The notes: generated by a model from the sequence alone, not told the origin. Positions 21,211 to 31,945 are shown, counted from the stretch's first letter. The stretch: 64,000 nt of DNA from Atrichornis clamosus (GCA_013400975.1 WBMZ01011712.1:1-64000); one strand, 5' to 3'. Translations and numbers: made by a program.

Positions 21211-22529
21211 TACAATTCCTCAGACTTGAAGAACTTACCTTTGCTCCAGGAAAGTCCCCACAGCAGCACACAGAGCTCAGTAAAAGCTGGGAATGCCCCG
21301 TCAGGGATGGGGTTTATTCCCTGTTTAAAGGCCAAGTGTGTCCCAGCCCTCCGCGCAGCATTCCCGCTCTGCTTTGCATCCCTCCCTCCTCCTTCCCACG
21401 TGGCCTTCATTTCCAAGCCTATTCAAAATGATATTTTCCAAGCATGTGCCACACGACTTGTTCATATAAATGGAACAAATTAAACTGTCTCCACACATAT
21501 CCCAGCACATTTGTAGCCCTGATTTCTCTCCTTAGCACGTGGCCAAGACACCGCATTATCTCCCTGCAGAGGTTGACCTCAGGATATTGGATTCTGCCAC
21601 GGAGCTCTCCGGGACTAAACCGACGGGAAACACTTAATCACCCCTGCCTTTGCAGGAAAAAATCAACTTTAAATTTGCCCTGATGAAAAATCAATAAACC
21701 AGTGATTGCTTGGCTTATCATTGCGCGGAGGAACAAATTGGGAAGCGGAGCTCGGCGTCGGCGCAGATTCCAGGGAAACGCGCGGAGTTTCGGGATCACT
21801 AAGCCAGAAAAGGGAAAGGTCTCGGAGTGATAATTAAATCTGCTCATGCTGATTTTCTGCCAAATTTATTTCCCCAGAGTGTATCAAAATGTTTCAGTGC
21901 TTACAGGGGAGGCAGAACCAATCAATCCAAGGCCGCGCCAGCACACGCCAGGGACGGAAAATGCAAATTCCCGGAAAAAGGCACCGGGATAACGCCCGCC
22001 TCCACGCCAGCACCACCCTCACATCCATTCACCTACTGCCTGATTGCCAAAAAAAACGTGTTTAGTAGTTTGCTGTATTCCAGAACAACTTCTTCTCCTT
22101 GTTTTCTGATGTATCCCTGGCACACGGCCGGGAGCATCCCCAGCTCCTCCTCCCTACGTGGCCCTGACAAGGTGTGTTTTAAACGGAATATTTAAAGTAA
22201 TAAACCAAATATTCAATATTACTATTATTATTATTAACAGTAGACTAAGAGAAACGAGCCCAAAATCTCTCCCTAATATCACCCAACGTGTTCCAATTTC
22301 TCCATTGCGGCTCCTCGTGGGTTTTATTCCAATTTTTCTCTTGTCCACTTCATCTACTTGGAATTTGCCTGGAGTGAAAATCAAGTTTGCCTGGAGTGAA
22401 AACCCCTTTAGGTTTTGGTGGGTTTCAGGCAGTCCCAAAGCAAGTAAACACAAACCAAGTAGGAAAATTCAACCACTGAAAATACTCCTGGAAAAGTCAT
22501 GTTTTTTGTTAATAGACCTAATTTAATGC

Positions 22530-22960
22530 AACAAATTAACATAGCTCCAATGGAAGTGCAAATGTAATCAAACTGAAACATTCAAATGAGGTGGGGGGAG
22601 CCTTTTTCTTTCTTGCTTTGGTTTTTTTGTCACTTTAAAAAAAAGGAAAAAAAATCAGCATTTTGCTGTGTGTCCTTCAACGGGCTGGAGGGACTCTGGT
22701 AATTAAAACATTTAAACCAGCACAAGCCCCCAGCCTCTAATCTGGAGCCGGGGTCAGCTGTCTGTAGATTCTAATTTGTCCTCAATTTTTTATTCATGCC
22801 GGGGAAATGCTGCATATTTAACAGGAAACCAGCGGGAAGGGGCAACGCTGGGCTTGGAGGTCAAATAATTTGATTTCCAAGCAGATTACATGGAACATCC
22901 AACGTCTAATCTCACACCTGATTTGGCAATAAAATGACAATAAAAGGGATGTTAAGACAC
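22530..22960. promoter_or_regulatory. Conserved-element-like block
   Basis: Unique sequence with GGTAATTAAAACATTTAAAC, CTAATTTGTC, TTTATTCATG and GTCAAATAATTTG among moderately GC-rich spacers. It resembles a vertebrate conserved non-coding element; conservation was not tested. Confidence 0.3.
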
Positions 22961-23212
22961 CCTCGCTGTGGGGTGGGGAATAACCAGTTTTTGTGGGTTG
23001 GGGAAGGATTGGTTTAGTTGTGCAATTATTTTTATTGGTCACAGGCACTCGCTGCCCACGCAGGCTGGAATTTCCTTTTGGAGAATGATAATTAAGGAAA
23101 TAAAATAAGGAATATTAGAGAAATCCATTAAAAACCAAAATCCTAATTTAGAAATTATTTGTAAAGATTTAACTTAATTTTTTTTTTGCTTTATTTTATT
23201 TTATTTCAATGA

Positions 23213-23318
23213 CTGGACATGGCACTCAGTGCTCTGGGCTGGGTGACAAAGTAGGGATCAGTCACAGGTTGGACTTGATGATCTTGGAGGGCTTTTCCAA
23301 CCTCAGTGATTCCCATGA
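23213..23318 (+). mobile_element. CR1 3' end fragment
   Basis: Sense tail of an older CR1 subtype (CACAGGTTGGACTTGATGAT, GGGCTTTTCCAACCTCAGTG). It directly abuts the first copy of the 79-bp duplicated block. Confidence 0.85.
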
Positions 23319-23418
23319 TTCAAAGAAGGTTCAAAATCACCCACAGATGAAGGGAGGACTAAGAAAAATTGCAAAAACCTCTTTTTCCAAGCAAAAGATG
23401 CCACTGGGGCCCAGCATG
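23319..23418 (+). repeat. Duplicated block, copy 1 (79-bp core plus 29 bp)
   Basis: The core 23319-23397 is the reverse complement of 24459-24537 with one mismatch in 79. The adjoining 23390-23418 (AGCAAAAGATGCCACTGGGG and nine more bases) recurs identically at 24538-24566 in the same direction. One part is therefore flipped between copies and the other is not. Confidence 0.92.
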
Positions 23419-23468
23419 GCTGGGACAGGGAAGTGAACATGCTCTGGATAAACGTCCCATTTGCAAAT

Positions 23469-23591
23469 CCATGTGGGACATAAACCTACCTAGAACTGGA
23501 ATTTTAAACCCATGTGGGACATAAACCTACCTAGAACTAGAATTTTAAATCCATACGGGACACAAACTTAATAAAAACTGGAGTTTCCCAG
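23469..23591. repeat. 41-bp tandem repeat, about 3 copies
   Basis: CCATGTGGGACATAAACCTA starts units at 23469 and 23510; a diverged third (CCATACGGGACACAAACTTA) starts at 23551. Units one and two are nearly identical. The array is about 50 bp from the duplicated block. Confidence 0.9.
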
Positions 23592-24458
23592 TGTGCAATA
23601 CCCCTGGATGTCTTGCATGGGCTTGGAATGCTTAAATGAGTCATACACAATTTAATAAGACTTTTTCTTTTCCAGAGAGAATAAACCATTTTATTCCTAA
23701 CTGGGAGCCAACTCCTCAGCAAATTGATGGATTTGAGTTTTTCAGGCAAAATCTTCTCTTCATTTTCAAACACTGTAACATCCTTACAACTCTTCAAAGC
23801 CACCCCAGGACAGTTTTTATGGTGCTTATTAATAAATGCAAAAGAAGTTTTCGTCCCCATTTCCCTGGAAATTCCATTGTTCCCCAGTCACGAACCCCCC
23901 CTTTTTTCTTCCCTCTGCCTTTCCATACTCACCCTTCCCAATCCCTGTTGGCACAGCAATTGCTAGCACATGTGCCACTCACAATGGGATGTAAGGAAAA
24001 TGAACACATCCTTTTTTTTCCAAACATTCCCTGCACATTGGTGCCAGTGGGACCCGACCACCTCATCCCGATGTCCCCAGGCCCAGTGGGAGCCTGGCTC
24101 GGTGATTCCTCCAGGTGGAAAGGCTCTCCATGGACCCAGTAGTTCCAAAATTCAGGAATCACAGTGGGGAGGGGGCACAGCTGGTTGCTCTGGTCCCTTT
24201 TCCAGCCAGAATTGCAAGTGTCCCTTCCCCCTTCTTCCATGTCTGGGCTATCCCACTTTTCCCCTTGACTCTCCCTCTTTGGTATCACCAGTGCCTTCCC
24301 CACGCAGGATTAACTTGGAGCACCAATTAATTCCTCTCAGCATCCCACAGTGCCAAAGTAAAACTCCTAAATGATCAGAACGTTTGGATTTTGAATGAAA
24401 TTCATGGTAGCCGTGGTTTCAAAAACGGGGAATTTTCCTGAGTTACATCTTGTAAGTT

Positions 24459-24566
24459 CTTTTGCTTGGAAAAAGAGGTTTTTGCAATTTTTCTTAGTTC
24501 TCCCTTCATCTGTGGGTGATTTTGAACCTTCTTTGAAAGCAAAAGATGCCACTGGGGCCCAGCATG
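24459..24566 (-). repeat. Duplicated block, copy 2 (core inverted)
   Basis: Inverted 79-bp core (24459-24537) followed by the 29-bp segment in direct orientation (24538-24566). CTTTTGCT at the left edge and AGCAAAAG at the right edge form 8-bp terminal inverted repeats around the core. A CR1 tail begins 32 bp further on. Confidence 0.92.
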
Positions 24567-24597
24567 CTCAGAACATGCCAAAGCCAGCAGCTGACAA

Positions 24598-24655
24598 AAT
24601 CATGGAATCATGGAATGGTTTGGGTTGGAAGGGACCTTAAAGATCAATCAGTTCC
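24598..24655 (-). mobile_element. CR1 3' end remnant
   Basis: AATCATGGAATCATGGAATG and GGGACCTTAAAGATCAATCA: the last 58 bp of an antisense CR1. Confidence 0.88.
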
Positions 24656-25001
24656 ACGCAGTGCCAGTGAGGATTTGAGACTCCTGGGACTGTTTGCATT
24701 GGCTCCCTCAGAATGTTGGAAATGCCTCTTCCCATCATCCCCAACATTTGAATCCATTTGGTTTAATTATTCCACCTACTGGACTGCACAGGAAACAGCT
24801 CTGATCCCACCAGGATTCAAGGCCCCAAATTCCATCACTAGCTCATGTCACGGCATCACACACACCCAACACACAGAAATGAACTGCCAGCTGCCCAGGG
24901 AGCCAAATCCCACGGCCCCACTGGAGCTGGGATCCTTAAAAACAACCATTTCTGACTTACTGGGCTTTAGTTTGTCACTGAATTTTTAAAAAATTCCTCA
25001 C

Positions 25002-25070
25002 CTTCTTCCTTTCTTCTCTTGGCTTCTTCCTCACTTCTCTCCTTGGCCTTCAGTGCTTCATCTGCTTTAG
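25002..25070 (-). CDS. RSRC1: RSRC1 coding exon, 69 nt
   Basis: Between a TTCTTTTTAG acceptor and a GTGAGG donor the minus strand completes an Ala codon and reads KADEALKAKERSEEEAKRR then KEE plus one base. This is the highly charged coiled-coil segment that gives RSRC1 part of its name. Phases are 1 in and 1 out, so the 23-codon exon is symmetric. A good branch-point candidate (CTAAC) lies about 25 nt before the acceptor, and a CR1 3' end begins only 50 bp upstream of the exon. It joins in frame on both sides. Confidence 0.95.
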
Positions 25071-25120
25071 CTAAAAAGAAAAACAAAACACGAGTTAGAA
25101 TTTATTCATTTATCCTATCA

Positions 25121-25295
25121 AATCATGGAATGGTTTGGGTTGGAGGGACCTTGAAGCCCATCCCGTTCCACCCCTGCCACGGGCAGGGACACCTCCCACT
25201 ATCCCAGGTTGCTCCAAGCCCCATCCAGCCTGGCCTGGGACACTTCCAGGGACAGGCTGTCAACAACCTCTTGCCAAGGAATATTTCCTGAAGTA
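25121..25295 (-). mobile_element. CR1 3' end fragment beside an RSRC1 acceptor
   Basis: Tail AATCATGGAATGGTTTGGGT, then CCACGGGCAGGGACACCTCC, decaying after CTTCCAGGGACAGGC. Its 3' end lies 50 bp from the 69-nt exon, in RSRC1 sense orientation. Confidence 0.92.
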
Positions 25296-26639
25296 TAAAC
25301 CAAATGTCACGTTCCTTTTTTAGGCCCCACACTGAAATCCACGTGCATGGAAGAACAGAACTTGGTTCTTCACATGTTTTCTTTCAAAACATTCCTACAA
25401 TAAAGGAGCAGCATAAATGGGATCATGGAGGGTAATATTAGGTCAACATTAGTGACAATTTCAGTTCAATACAAATCCCTGCGTTCCTTTTGTGTTAAGG
25501 AAAACCCCGAAGAGACTTTTCAGAGGTTTCTTTCTTTAAACACCAATCTCCCCACCCCAGCTGCCCCCAAACTGAACTAAAACAACCCAAACGTGGTGCA
25601 TTTATGAAGTGGAAGCTTTGCTGCCATAGTGAGTAATCCATCAGACCCATTTTGAGGATAAAACAGAAACAAAACAATATTTGCAGGGATGCAGAGCTGC
25701 ACACACTGTTTAAAGCACGAGTCAAACAGGACTTTATTAGGTAGCACACAATTTTCTCTTCACTCCAAATCACAGCAGCAGTACTTAATTCATGTTACAA
25801 CAATCTTCTTTAAAAAGAATCTTTTTCCCTCTAGAAACCTCTTCCCTTATTACTTAATTATCTACTAGTTGCTCAACTGCAGGGGTTTTCAAACACTTTA
25901 CTGCAGATGTTAAAGAAGATTAAAAATATACAGCACAGTAACAAGGGACTATCAATATACTCTGTAAATTAATTAAATTTCTGTTCTAGCACATCATTTA
26001 TTCCAAAGCATTAATGTCTCAAAGGAGCCATTCTCTTTTATTGCCATCTCACTGCCTGATGAGTGAACTAAGTGAGAATAAGTCTCTAATAACATTAGAC
26101 TTGATGAAATATTAACTTTTCCAAAGTATCACCACTTTTTGCCAAAAGGAAAAGAACCAACAAGAAACAGGAATTCAGCATTTAAGCCAGGCCTGCTTGG
26201 GGAGGAAAATAATTGTAAACTGTGGTTTACATGGCAAGAGCTTAGGCAGTTTTGCAAATATTTAATCCCAATACCTACTGAATGAAGCAATAATTGACGA
26301 AAACCAAATTCAGCTCAGGAAGGGGTGAAGGGGTTGTTTTTGGAGCCAGGAGCTGCATCTTTAACTACACACCTTGCCCAGGGTGTTACAAAATGATACA
26401 ACCACTATACAGACATCTGGTTCCATTGACACACTTTTATACATATTTAGACAACATTTAAAGTAATGAAATATTAAAACTTTTCTGCCACTGAAGATCA
26501 TTACAAGAATCTATTAAATCAGATAATAAAACCAAACCACGAGTAACTCTAAAGACTTTTACTTCATTTACACTTTATTCTCCTTGGTAAAAGGACAGGG
26601 ATAATAGAAATCCCATTTAAATTCAATTTTGGTTATATG

Positions 26640-26900
26640 TGTAATTGTAGATATACCCCTTGAGTCATGTAAAATGCTCAGCTTATGTTTCTTTCAAATT
26701 ATCCCGCTCCGATTCCCATTCTGCTCCTTACAACTGTCTTCAATATGTATTAGCAGAGCTCATTAGGCTGGAATTTAATAATGCAAACATCAGGTGGATT
26801 TCAAGACCCTCCATTATCAGCACAAGATGGATTGCTTATATAGCTCGTGGGCCAACTGGGCACAATTTAGATTCAATAAACTACCAGGCCTAAATTTGAT
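26640..26900. promoter_or_regulatory. Conserved-element-like block
   Basis: Repeat-free with TGAGTCATG (AP-1-like), TTAGCAGAGCTCATTAGG, GAATTTAATAATGCAAA and ATGGATTGC. Texture suggests a conserved non-coding element; not tested. Confidence 0.35.
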
Positions 26901-27350
26901 TTATCTATTCCACTGAGCTACTTTGTTCTTCCTCCCCGATTTGTTGCTGCACAGGAACAATTCATTGGGTATCTCAGTGGTTATCCAAGGCAAAAAGATA
27001 TTAAAACACACATGAAAGATGTTGCTGGCCAATGAATAAATTTTTAGCTGGTATTTGTTAACTTTAAATTGCTGATTTCCCACCCTTGTAACTCAAGTTA
27101 GAACTGCTGCCAAAGCAGAGCTTGGCCTTTCAAGTCCTGGTTAATTAGAGGGACAATGGAGCAATTTAGGAAGCATCACGAGGACAATTCTCCACACAAA
27201 ATTGCTCATTAACAACAATTTAACTTAGCCCATAAATCTACAGAGCCCTCGGTCCACGGTGACCAACAGAGGCACTGCAACCACCTGTTGCTTCTGGGAT
27301 TTAACACTAATGATTCTCTACAAGTATTTCACATTTCTGTCATTCCTGCC

Positions 27351-27459
27351 CAGAATCCCAGGATGGGCCAGGTTGGAAGGAACCACAGTGGGTCGTGTGG
27401 GCCAACCTCCCTGCTCCAGCAGGATCATCCTGGAGCACATGGCACAGGATTGTGTCCAT
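27351..27459 (-). mobile_element. CR1 fragment, older subtype
   Basis: GGTTGGAAGGAACCACAGTG, CCAACCTCCCTGCTCCAGCA and ATCATCCTGGAGCACATGGC mark an antisense CR1 of a subtype not otherwise seen here. A long pyrimidine tract starts at its edge. Confidence 0.85.
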
Positions 27460-27605
27460 TCTTCTTCTTCTTCTTGTTCCTCCTCTTCTTGTTCTTCCTT
27501 TTCTTCTTCCTCTTCTCCTCCTTCTTCTCTTCCTTTTCTTCTCCTCCTTTTCTTCTTCTTCTCCTTCTTTTCTTCTTCTTCTTCTTCTCCTTCTCCTTCT
27601 TCTTC
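27460..27605. repeat. Polypyrimidine (TTC/TCC) microsatellite tract
   Basis: 146 bp of T and C, interrupted only by two G early on; 27492-27605 is 114 uninterrupted pyrimidines. On the RSRC1-sense strand it is purine (GAA/GGA). It can in principle form triplex DNA. Confidence 0.97.
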
Positions 27606-27720
27606 ATATGATGCCAGTGAATATATTATTATTCATTGTCGAAGTGCCATTGAAAGCTGAGATTCATTTTGATCGAATCAAGCTGCACTTAAAGAACGTT
27701 AAAAGATCTTTACAATTGAA

Positions 27721-27762
27721 GTCTTGGGAGTTCTTTTCCGACCTTAATGACTCTGATTCTGA
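27721..27762 (+). mobile_element. CR1 3' tail remnant
   Basis: GTCTTGGGAGTTCTTTTCCG and ACCTTAATGACTCTGATTCT fit an eroded sense CR1 tail. Confidence 0.6.
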
Positions 27763-28560
27763 AATTTATTCTAAAACATCACCCACCCTCTCTGTTCCAT
27801 GGGTTCTGTTTTATTTTAGGGTGTGTAAGGCCCCAGCCAGCCCTTCCTGGACACTTAAAGGAGTTGGGTTTGGAGGAGAACTCTGCAGTGCACTTCCCTG
27901 GGGAGGAGAAGGACAGGGAGCTGCTCATCATCCCTGGCAGGTCTAAGTGCCTTGAGCAAAAGTCTGGCTTGAATTGATCCAGGAACTTGGAATGCTGAGG
28001 CTGCTCCCAAAATGGGGCTTCCTGCATGGCAGGACTGAGGCCTGGCTGCTTCCAGAGCTTTCTGAAACACAAAATAAATAAAGGACGAGGTGCTCCAGCT
28101 TGGAACATTTAAGAGCTCGTCCAGCCCCATCCTGTGGATTGATTTTTTTTCTCAGAAGGATTGGGAATGACATGCAAAGATGTTTTCTTACAGTAAAGTA
28201 ATAAAGTTGTGAATGCAGGTATTTGTTAGTGGACTATTAACACAAGATGAAAGAGCATTTTGGTAATTCCAGGTGTCCCTATGGAAGGGCTCGCTCTGAC
28301 CTGACTGGGACCATTGTGCTGGATGGAGAATATGGGAGGAAGAAATAAATCCTTCCAGTGAGAATAAATGATGAGTGAAGAGCGAGGAAGTACTCAGACA
28401 AATAACACAGAAGTGGAACAGAATTGCTACGTTACAACAAAGGCACTAAGATTTAATTAAAATGAAGCTGCATTAAGTACTTATTCTGTTACTGAAAAAC
28501 CCCAAACTAGCCCCAAAACACCCTGCCAGGGCAGTGGTGGAGCCCCCATTCCTGAAAAGC

Positions 28561-28673
28561 CCTGTGGATGTGGCACCTGGGGACATGGTCAGTGGTGGCC
28601 TTGGCAGTGCTGGGGAGAGGTTGGACTCCGTGGTCTGAGAGGGCTTTTCCAACCTAAACAATTCCATGATTCT
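28561..28673 (+). mobile_element. CR1 3' end fragment, second subtype
   Basis: TGTGGATGTGGCACCTGGGG, then GGCAGTGCTGGGGAGAGGTT and GGGCTTTTCCAACCTAAACA: the same subtype as 33079-33345 and 61206-61447, sense orientation. Confidence 0.88.
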
Positions 28674-29667
28674 CCAATCCTATGGAACCCCTGGGCTGGT
28701 GGAAGAGCTCGAGGTTTGGGAAGCAGAGTAACTCCCTGCTGGATGGGTGATGCTTTAATCCTGACCAGCCTCACACTGAGCCAAGGTGAAATAATTCCAA
28801 GCAAAACCGGTAATTAAGAGAAACCAGAAAAAACATGGATTATTCCAAGGTGGAAAGAGGGCAGGGGCTGTTTTGGGGATGGAAAGGGCATTTTAGAAAG
28901 CGTGGCCCAGGCTCATGGAAGAGCCCCTGCAGCAGAGCCCTCTCCCAGTGCCACAGGAGAAGCAGGGAAGGAGCAGGGAAAAGGCTCAGCCCGACACTAC
29001 GATTTCATTTTCCTGTCACAATTACAAAGAGAGGAGTGTCAGAACACCCACCCACTGCAAACCACAAGACATTGGGGAAAATAAATTAATTCAACATAAT
29101 TGTGGGCTTTCCAGCTCCTCCAAGTTGAAAATACAAGATGTATTTGGGGAAAAGAAAGCACAGAAACTGAAAAAAACACACACGGACATCCCATTTAAAA
29201 TGCAGCCAACCATCCACGATGCTCATCAGAAAGACTTCACCATTTTTTTTTTTAAACACAAACATTTTTGCACTTATAAAATATTCAGTCAGCTCACATA
29301 TAAAAATACAAGTAGAATCCATTATTAATTTACAAGGCCCTGTTTAATTTACATGCTATTTTTCTCTGGTATATTAAATTTACCAAGGCTCGTGGAAATC
29401 CTCTCTGCTGAATATTCATAGGCCGATGTGTAAAATTATCTGTTATCCATCCGACAAATTCCAGCACAAACTCCAAACAACCACTTGCTCAGAGATCTCC
29501 TTCGACAGGAACATGAGGAGCAGCATCCAGGAACTGTGAGTTCCAAAGGAAAAGAGACACCACCACACACATTTTTGCCATCCCAGATTTGTGCTGGTTT
29601 TCTCTATTTTTGCCTTTAATAACGTTTTCCCCCAAATTTAAATAGCACAAATGTTCTTGGAGGTGTT

Positions 29668-29770
29668 CCCATCTTAGAGGGCTTTTCCAACCTAAATGAG
29701 AGTATGATTCTATAAATCCATGATTCTAGGAATCCATAAATGCATGGAATTCTATGATTCCATGAAGCCA
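29668..29770 (+). mobile_element. CR1 tail with expanded octamer repeats
   Basis: TTAGAGGGCTTTTCCAACCT then a degenerate run of ATGATTCT/ATCCATGA units over about 70 bp, longer than the two or three units usual in CR1 termini here. Confidence 0.75.
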
Positions 29771-30387
29771 TGGAATCCAGGTGGTCGTTTGCCCAGTTCA
29801 TCAAGTCCACGAACGTGGGACCTCTCACTGCCATGACAGCTTCCATCAGCCCACGGAAAACGCCGCGACTCCCAAACGTGGGAAGTTCCAGCCCTTGCTG
29901 TCCCAAGTACAATGTGTAATTTAATTACACCAGACTCTAATTATGAATATTGGACAGGCCTGAGCACAAGGGTGAGGGCAGAGCTCACTGCCCCCTCCCC
30001 AGCTCTGCCAGCCCCACTTAAAAATTCCCTGGAAGCCCAAATCTGTTGATTTTAAGCCTCTCTGCGTTCCCAGGGGAAAACGCCCAGCGCGGCATTTGGC
30101 AGGGAGACGTCATCCCACAGATTGCTCCTGGTGTAGGGATGTTATTTCTCACCCCTTCAGCAGCATTCCAGCTCAATTCCCTGCCCTTAGACATTCTGAG
30201 AAGTATTCCTTACTTTGGGATAACATGTCCCGTTACAGCACAGCTTATGAGCACCTGGCTCACAGCCATGCAGGTTTTCCTGAATGTTAAATGTACTTTT
30301 GGTAGAAGAAATATCCACCTGTGCAATCCAACTAAAAAAACACAAGCAAAACCCAAATGTTGGCTTATCCTTGTTCTAAAGTCTAAC

Positions 30388-30478
30388 TGAGATCTTTGTA
30401 TTTATTTGGTTTAACCAAGATATTTGTAATTTTTTGGTTTAACCAAGATATTTATTTTTATTTGGCATAACCAAGATA
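30388..30478. repeat. 28-bp tandem repeat, 3 copies
   Basis: GGTTTAACCAAGATATTT recurs at 30408 and 30436, with a diverged GGCATAACCAAGATAA at 30464; period 28 bp. Confidence 0.85.
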
Positions 30479-30879
30479 ATCCTGAAGATAAATCCTTTCC
30501 TGCCAACCAGACAATAGTTTCTTTAATTGTTACCATTTTCAGGAAGCAGTTTGTGGATAGCCTGCTGGATAGAACTGGCACAGGGCTATGAGGAAGTGCA
30601 TAAAAAGGAGAATATCCAAAATCCCGTAATCCTGCTGACCGCAGAGCAGCACAAGTCATTCTGGAGCCTAAACGGGTTAAATATTAACCAAACTTCTCTG
30701 GCGAGAGGGAAGCATGTACATCCTTGGCCAGAATATTAACATGCTGGTCAGAAATCCGGGAGGGAAATAGAGGCTGGAAAGGGATGGGGGGTGTTGGGCA
30801 GGAAAAGGTAAGAACTGACAGATAAAATCCCGTTCCGGCGAGCGGGGCCGGCCTCCCCAAAGACTTCCCGGATCCCGGT

Positions 30880-31304
30880 GACTGCCTCCTGTATTAAGAC
30901 TGCCTTTCTCATCACTTAATGCTTATTTTCATCACTTTGCTTAAAATATTGATAATCAATTAGGGCTACGTCTGTTTTGCCACAGAATCTGTGTCACAGT
31001 CTATCAGGCTGTCAGGGCCAATTCAATCCTCATTCAAAGTTAATTTTTTCTCCATAAATCCGCCTTTGGAGGAGTCATTAGGCGCGGAACATAGCCCGAG
31101 GTGCAATCACCTATTCTCTTTCATTAGCGGCAGGCAGGGAAGGTGAGGGAGATTATTAGAACTTTGGAATGATCACAAAGCAGCGTGCTGCCTGTCAGAT
31201 CCCCCCAACATTTCATTCATCTCGCCAACTCGCCGGCGCGCGCTGCCAGCGCTTCTAAATGGACATTATTCATGAACAGCTGTGACACGCTGAATATTCT
31301 GAGG
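30880..31304. promoter_or_regulatory. Conserved-element-like block
   Basis: Repeat-free sequence with GATAATCAATTAGG, TGTCACAGTCTATCAGG, CTTTCATTAGCG and GGCGCGGAACATAG. Composition and motif density look like a conserved enhancer; not tested. It borders the large tandem repeat. Confidence 0.4.
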
Positions 31305-31945
31305 CTGGCAGTGATGAAAAAGCCGGGCCCCCCCTTGGACTGGGAAATTAATTCTATGGTCAGAACAATTAGGAATAGAACAAACTTGTTTTGTGATGTT
31401 ATTTTGAGTCTTTCCATGATATCCCGTTTATTTCAGAACTGTGTTTTTTAAGCATAATGTGTCCACTCTAGATGGTCAAACACTGTATTTTATGGTGCTG
31501 GAGAATAAAGAAAAAGCCGTGCCCCCCTTTCACTGGGAAACTAATTCTATGGTTAGAACAATTAGGAATAGAACAAACTTAGTTTGTGATGTTGAGTCTT
31601 TCCAAGACATTCCTTAAAAAGGTGGTATTTCAGAACTGTGTTTTCTTAAACACAACATGTCCATTCTAGATGGTCAAACACTAGTTGTGTTTTTTAAACA
31701 CAAATGTGTCCACTCTGGGGGTCAAACACTGCATTTTATGGCACTGGAAAACGATGAAAAAGCCATGCCCCCCCTTTCACCGGGAAATTAATTCCATGGT
31801 GAGAACAATTAGGAATAGAACAAACTTGTTTTGTGATGTTGTTTTTCATCTTTCCAAGATATTCTGCCTAAAAAGCAGAACTGTATTTTTTTGTGCCCAC
31901 TCTAGATGGTCCAACCGTATTTTAGGGTACTGGAGAACGATGTGC
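31305..31945. repeat. Large tandem repeat, 3 copies (193 and 247 bp apart)
   Basis: AACAATTAGGAATAGAACAA occurs at 31364, 31557 and 31804 within longer similar units that also share AAAAAGCC plus a C-run, TTTCAGAACTGTGTTTT, GTCCACTCTAGATGGTC and TATTTTATGGTGCTGGAGAA. The second interval is longer because a 49-bp piece (GTGTTTT...GTCAAACACT) is itself doubled at 31638 and 31687. A partial fourth start is seen near 31931. It matches no repeat family I know. Confidence 0.9.

Larger units (their letters stand above)
12771..25001 (-). other. RSRC1: RSRC1 intron, 12.2 kb
   Basis: It runs from a GTGAGG donor at 25001 to a TCTGCAG acceptor at 12771. It contains seven CR1 pieces, a CpG island (about 15340-15900), small arrays near 16226-16530, a 22-bp minisatellite (18044-18358), a 41-bp array (23469-23591) and a 79-bp inverted duplication (23319-23397, 24459-24537). 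Stretches 16895-17110 and 22530-22960 look like conserved non-coding DNA. The remainder (13356-15340, 17110-18040, 19139-20108, 21211-22530) is unique AT-rich intron in which I see no gene. Confidence 0.9.

Noticed and set aside
27425..27607. Lys/Arg/Glu-rich open frame on the minus strand, tempting as the charged region of RSRC1.
   Set aside because: It is the translation of the polypyrimidine tract next to a CR1. The flanking RSRC1 exons join directly in frame (LEAA-KADEAL), leaving no gap for it.
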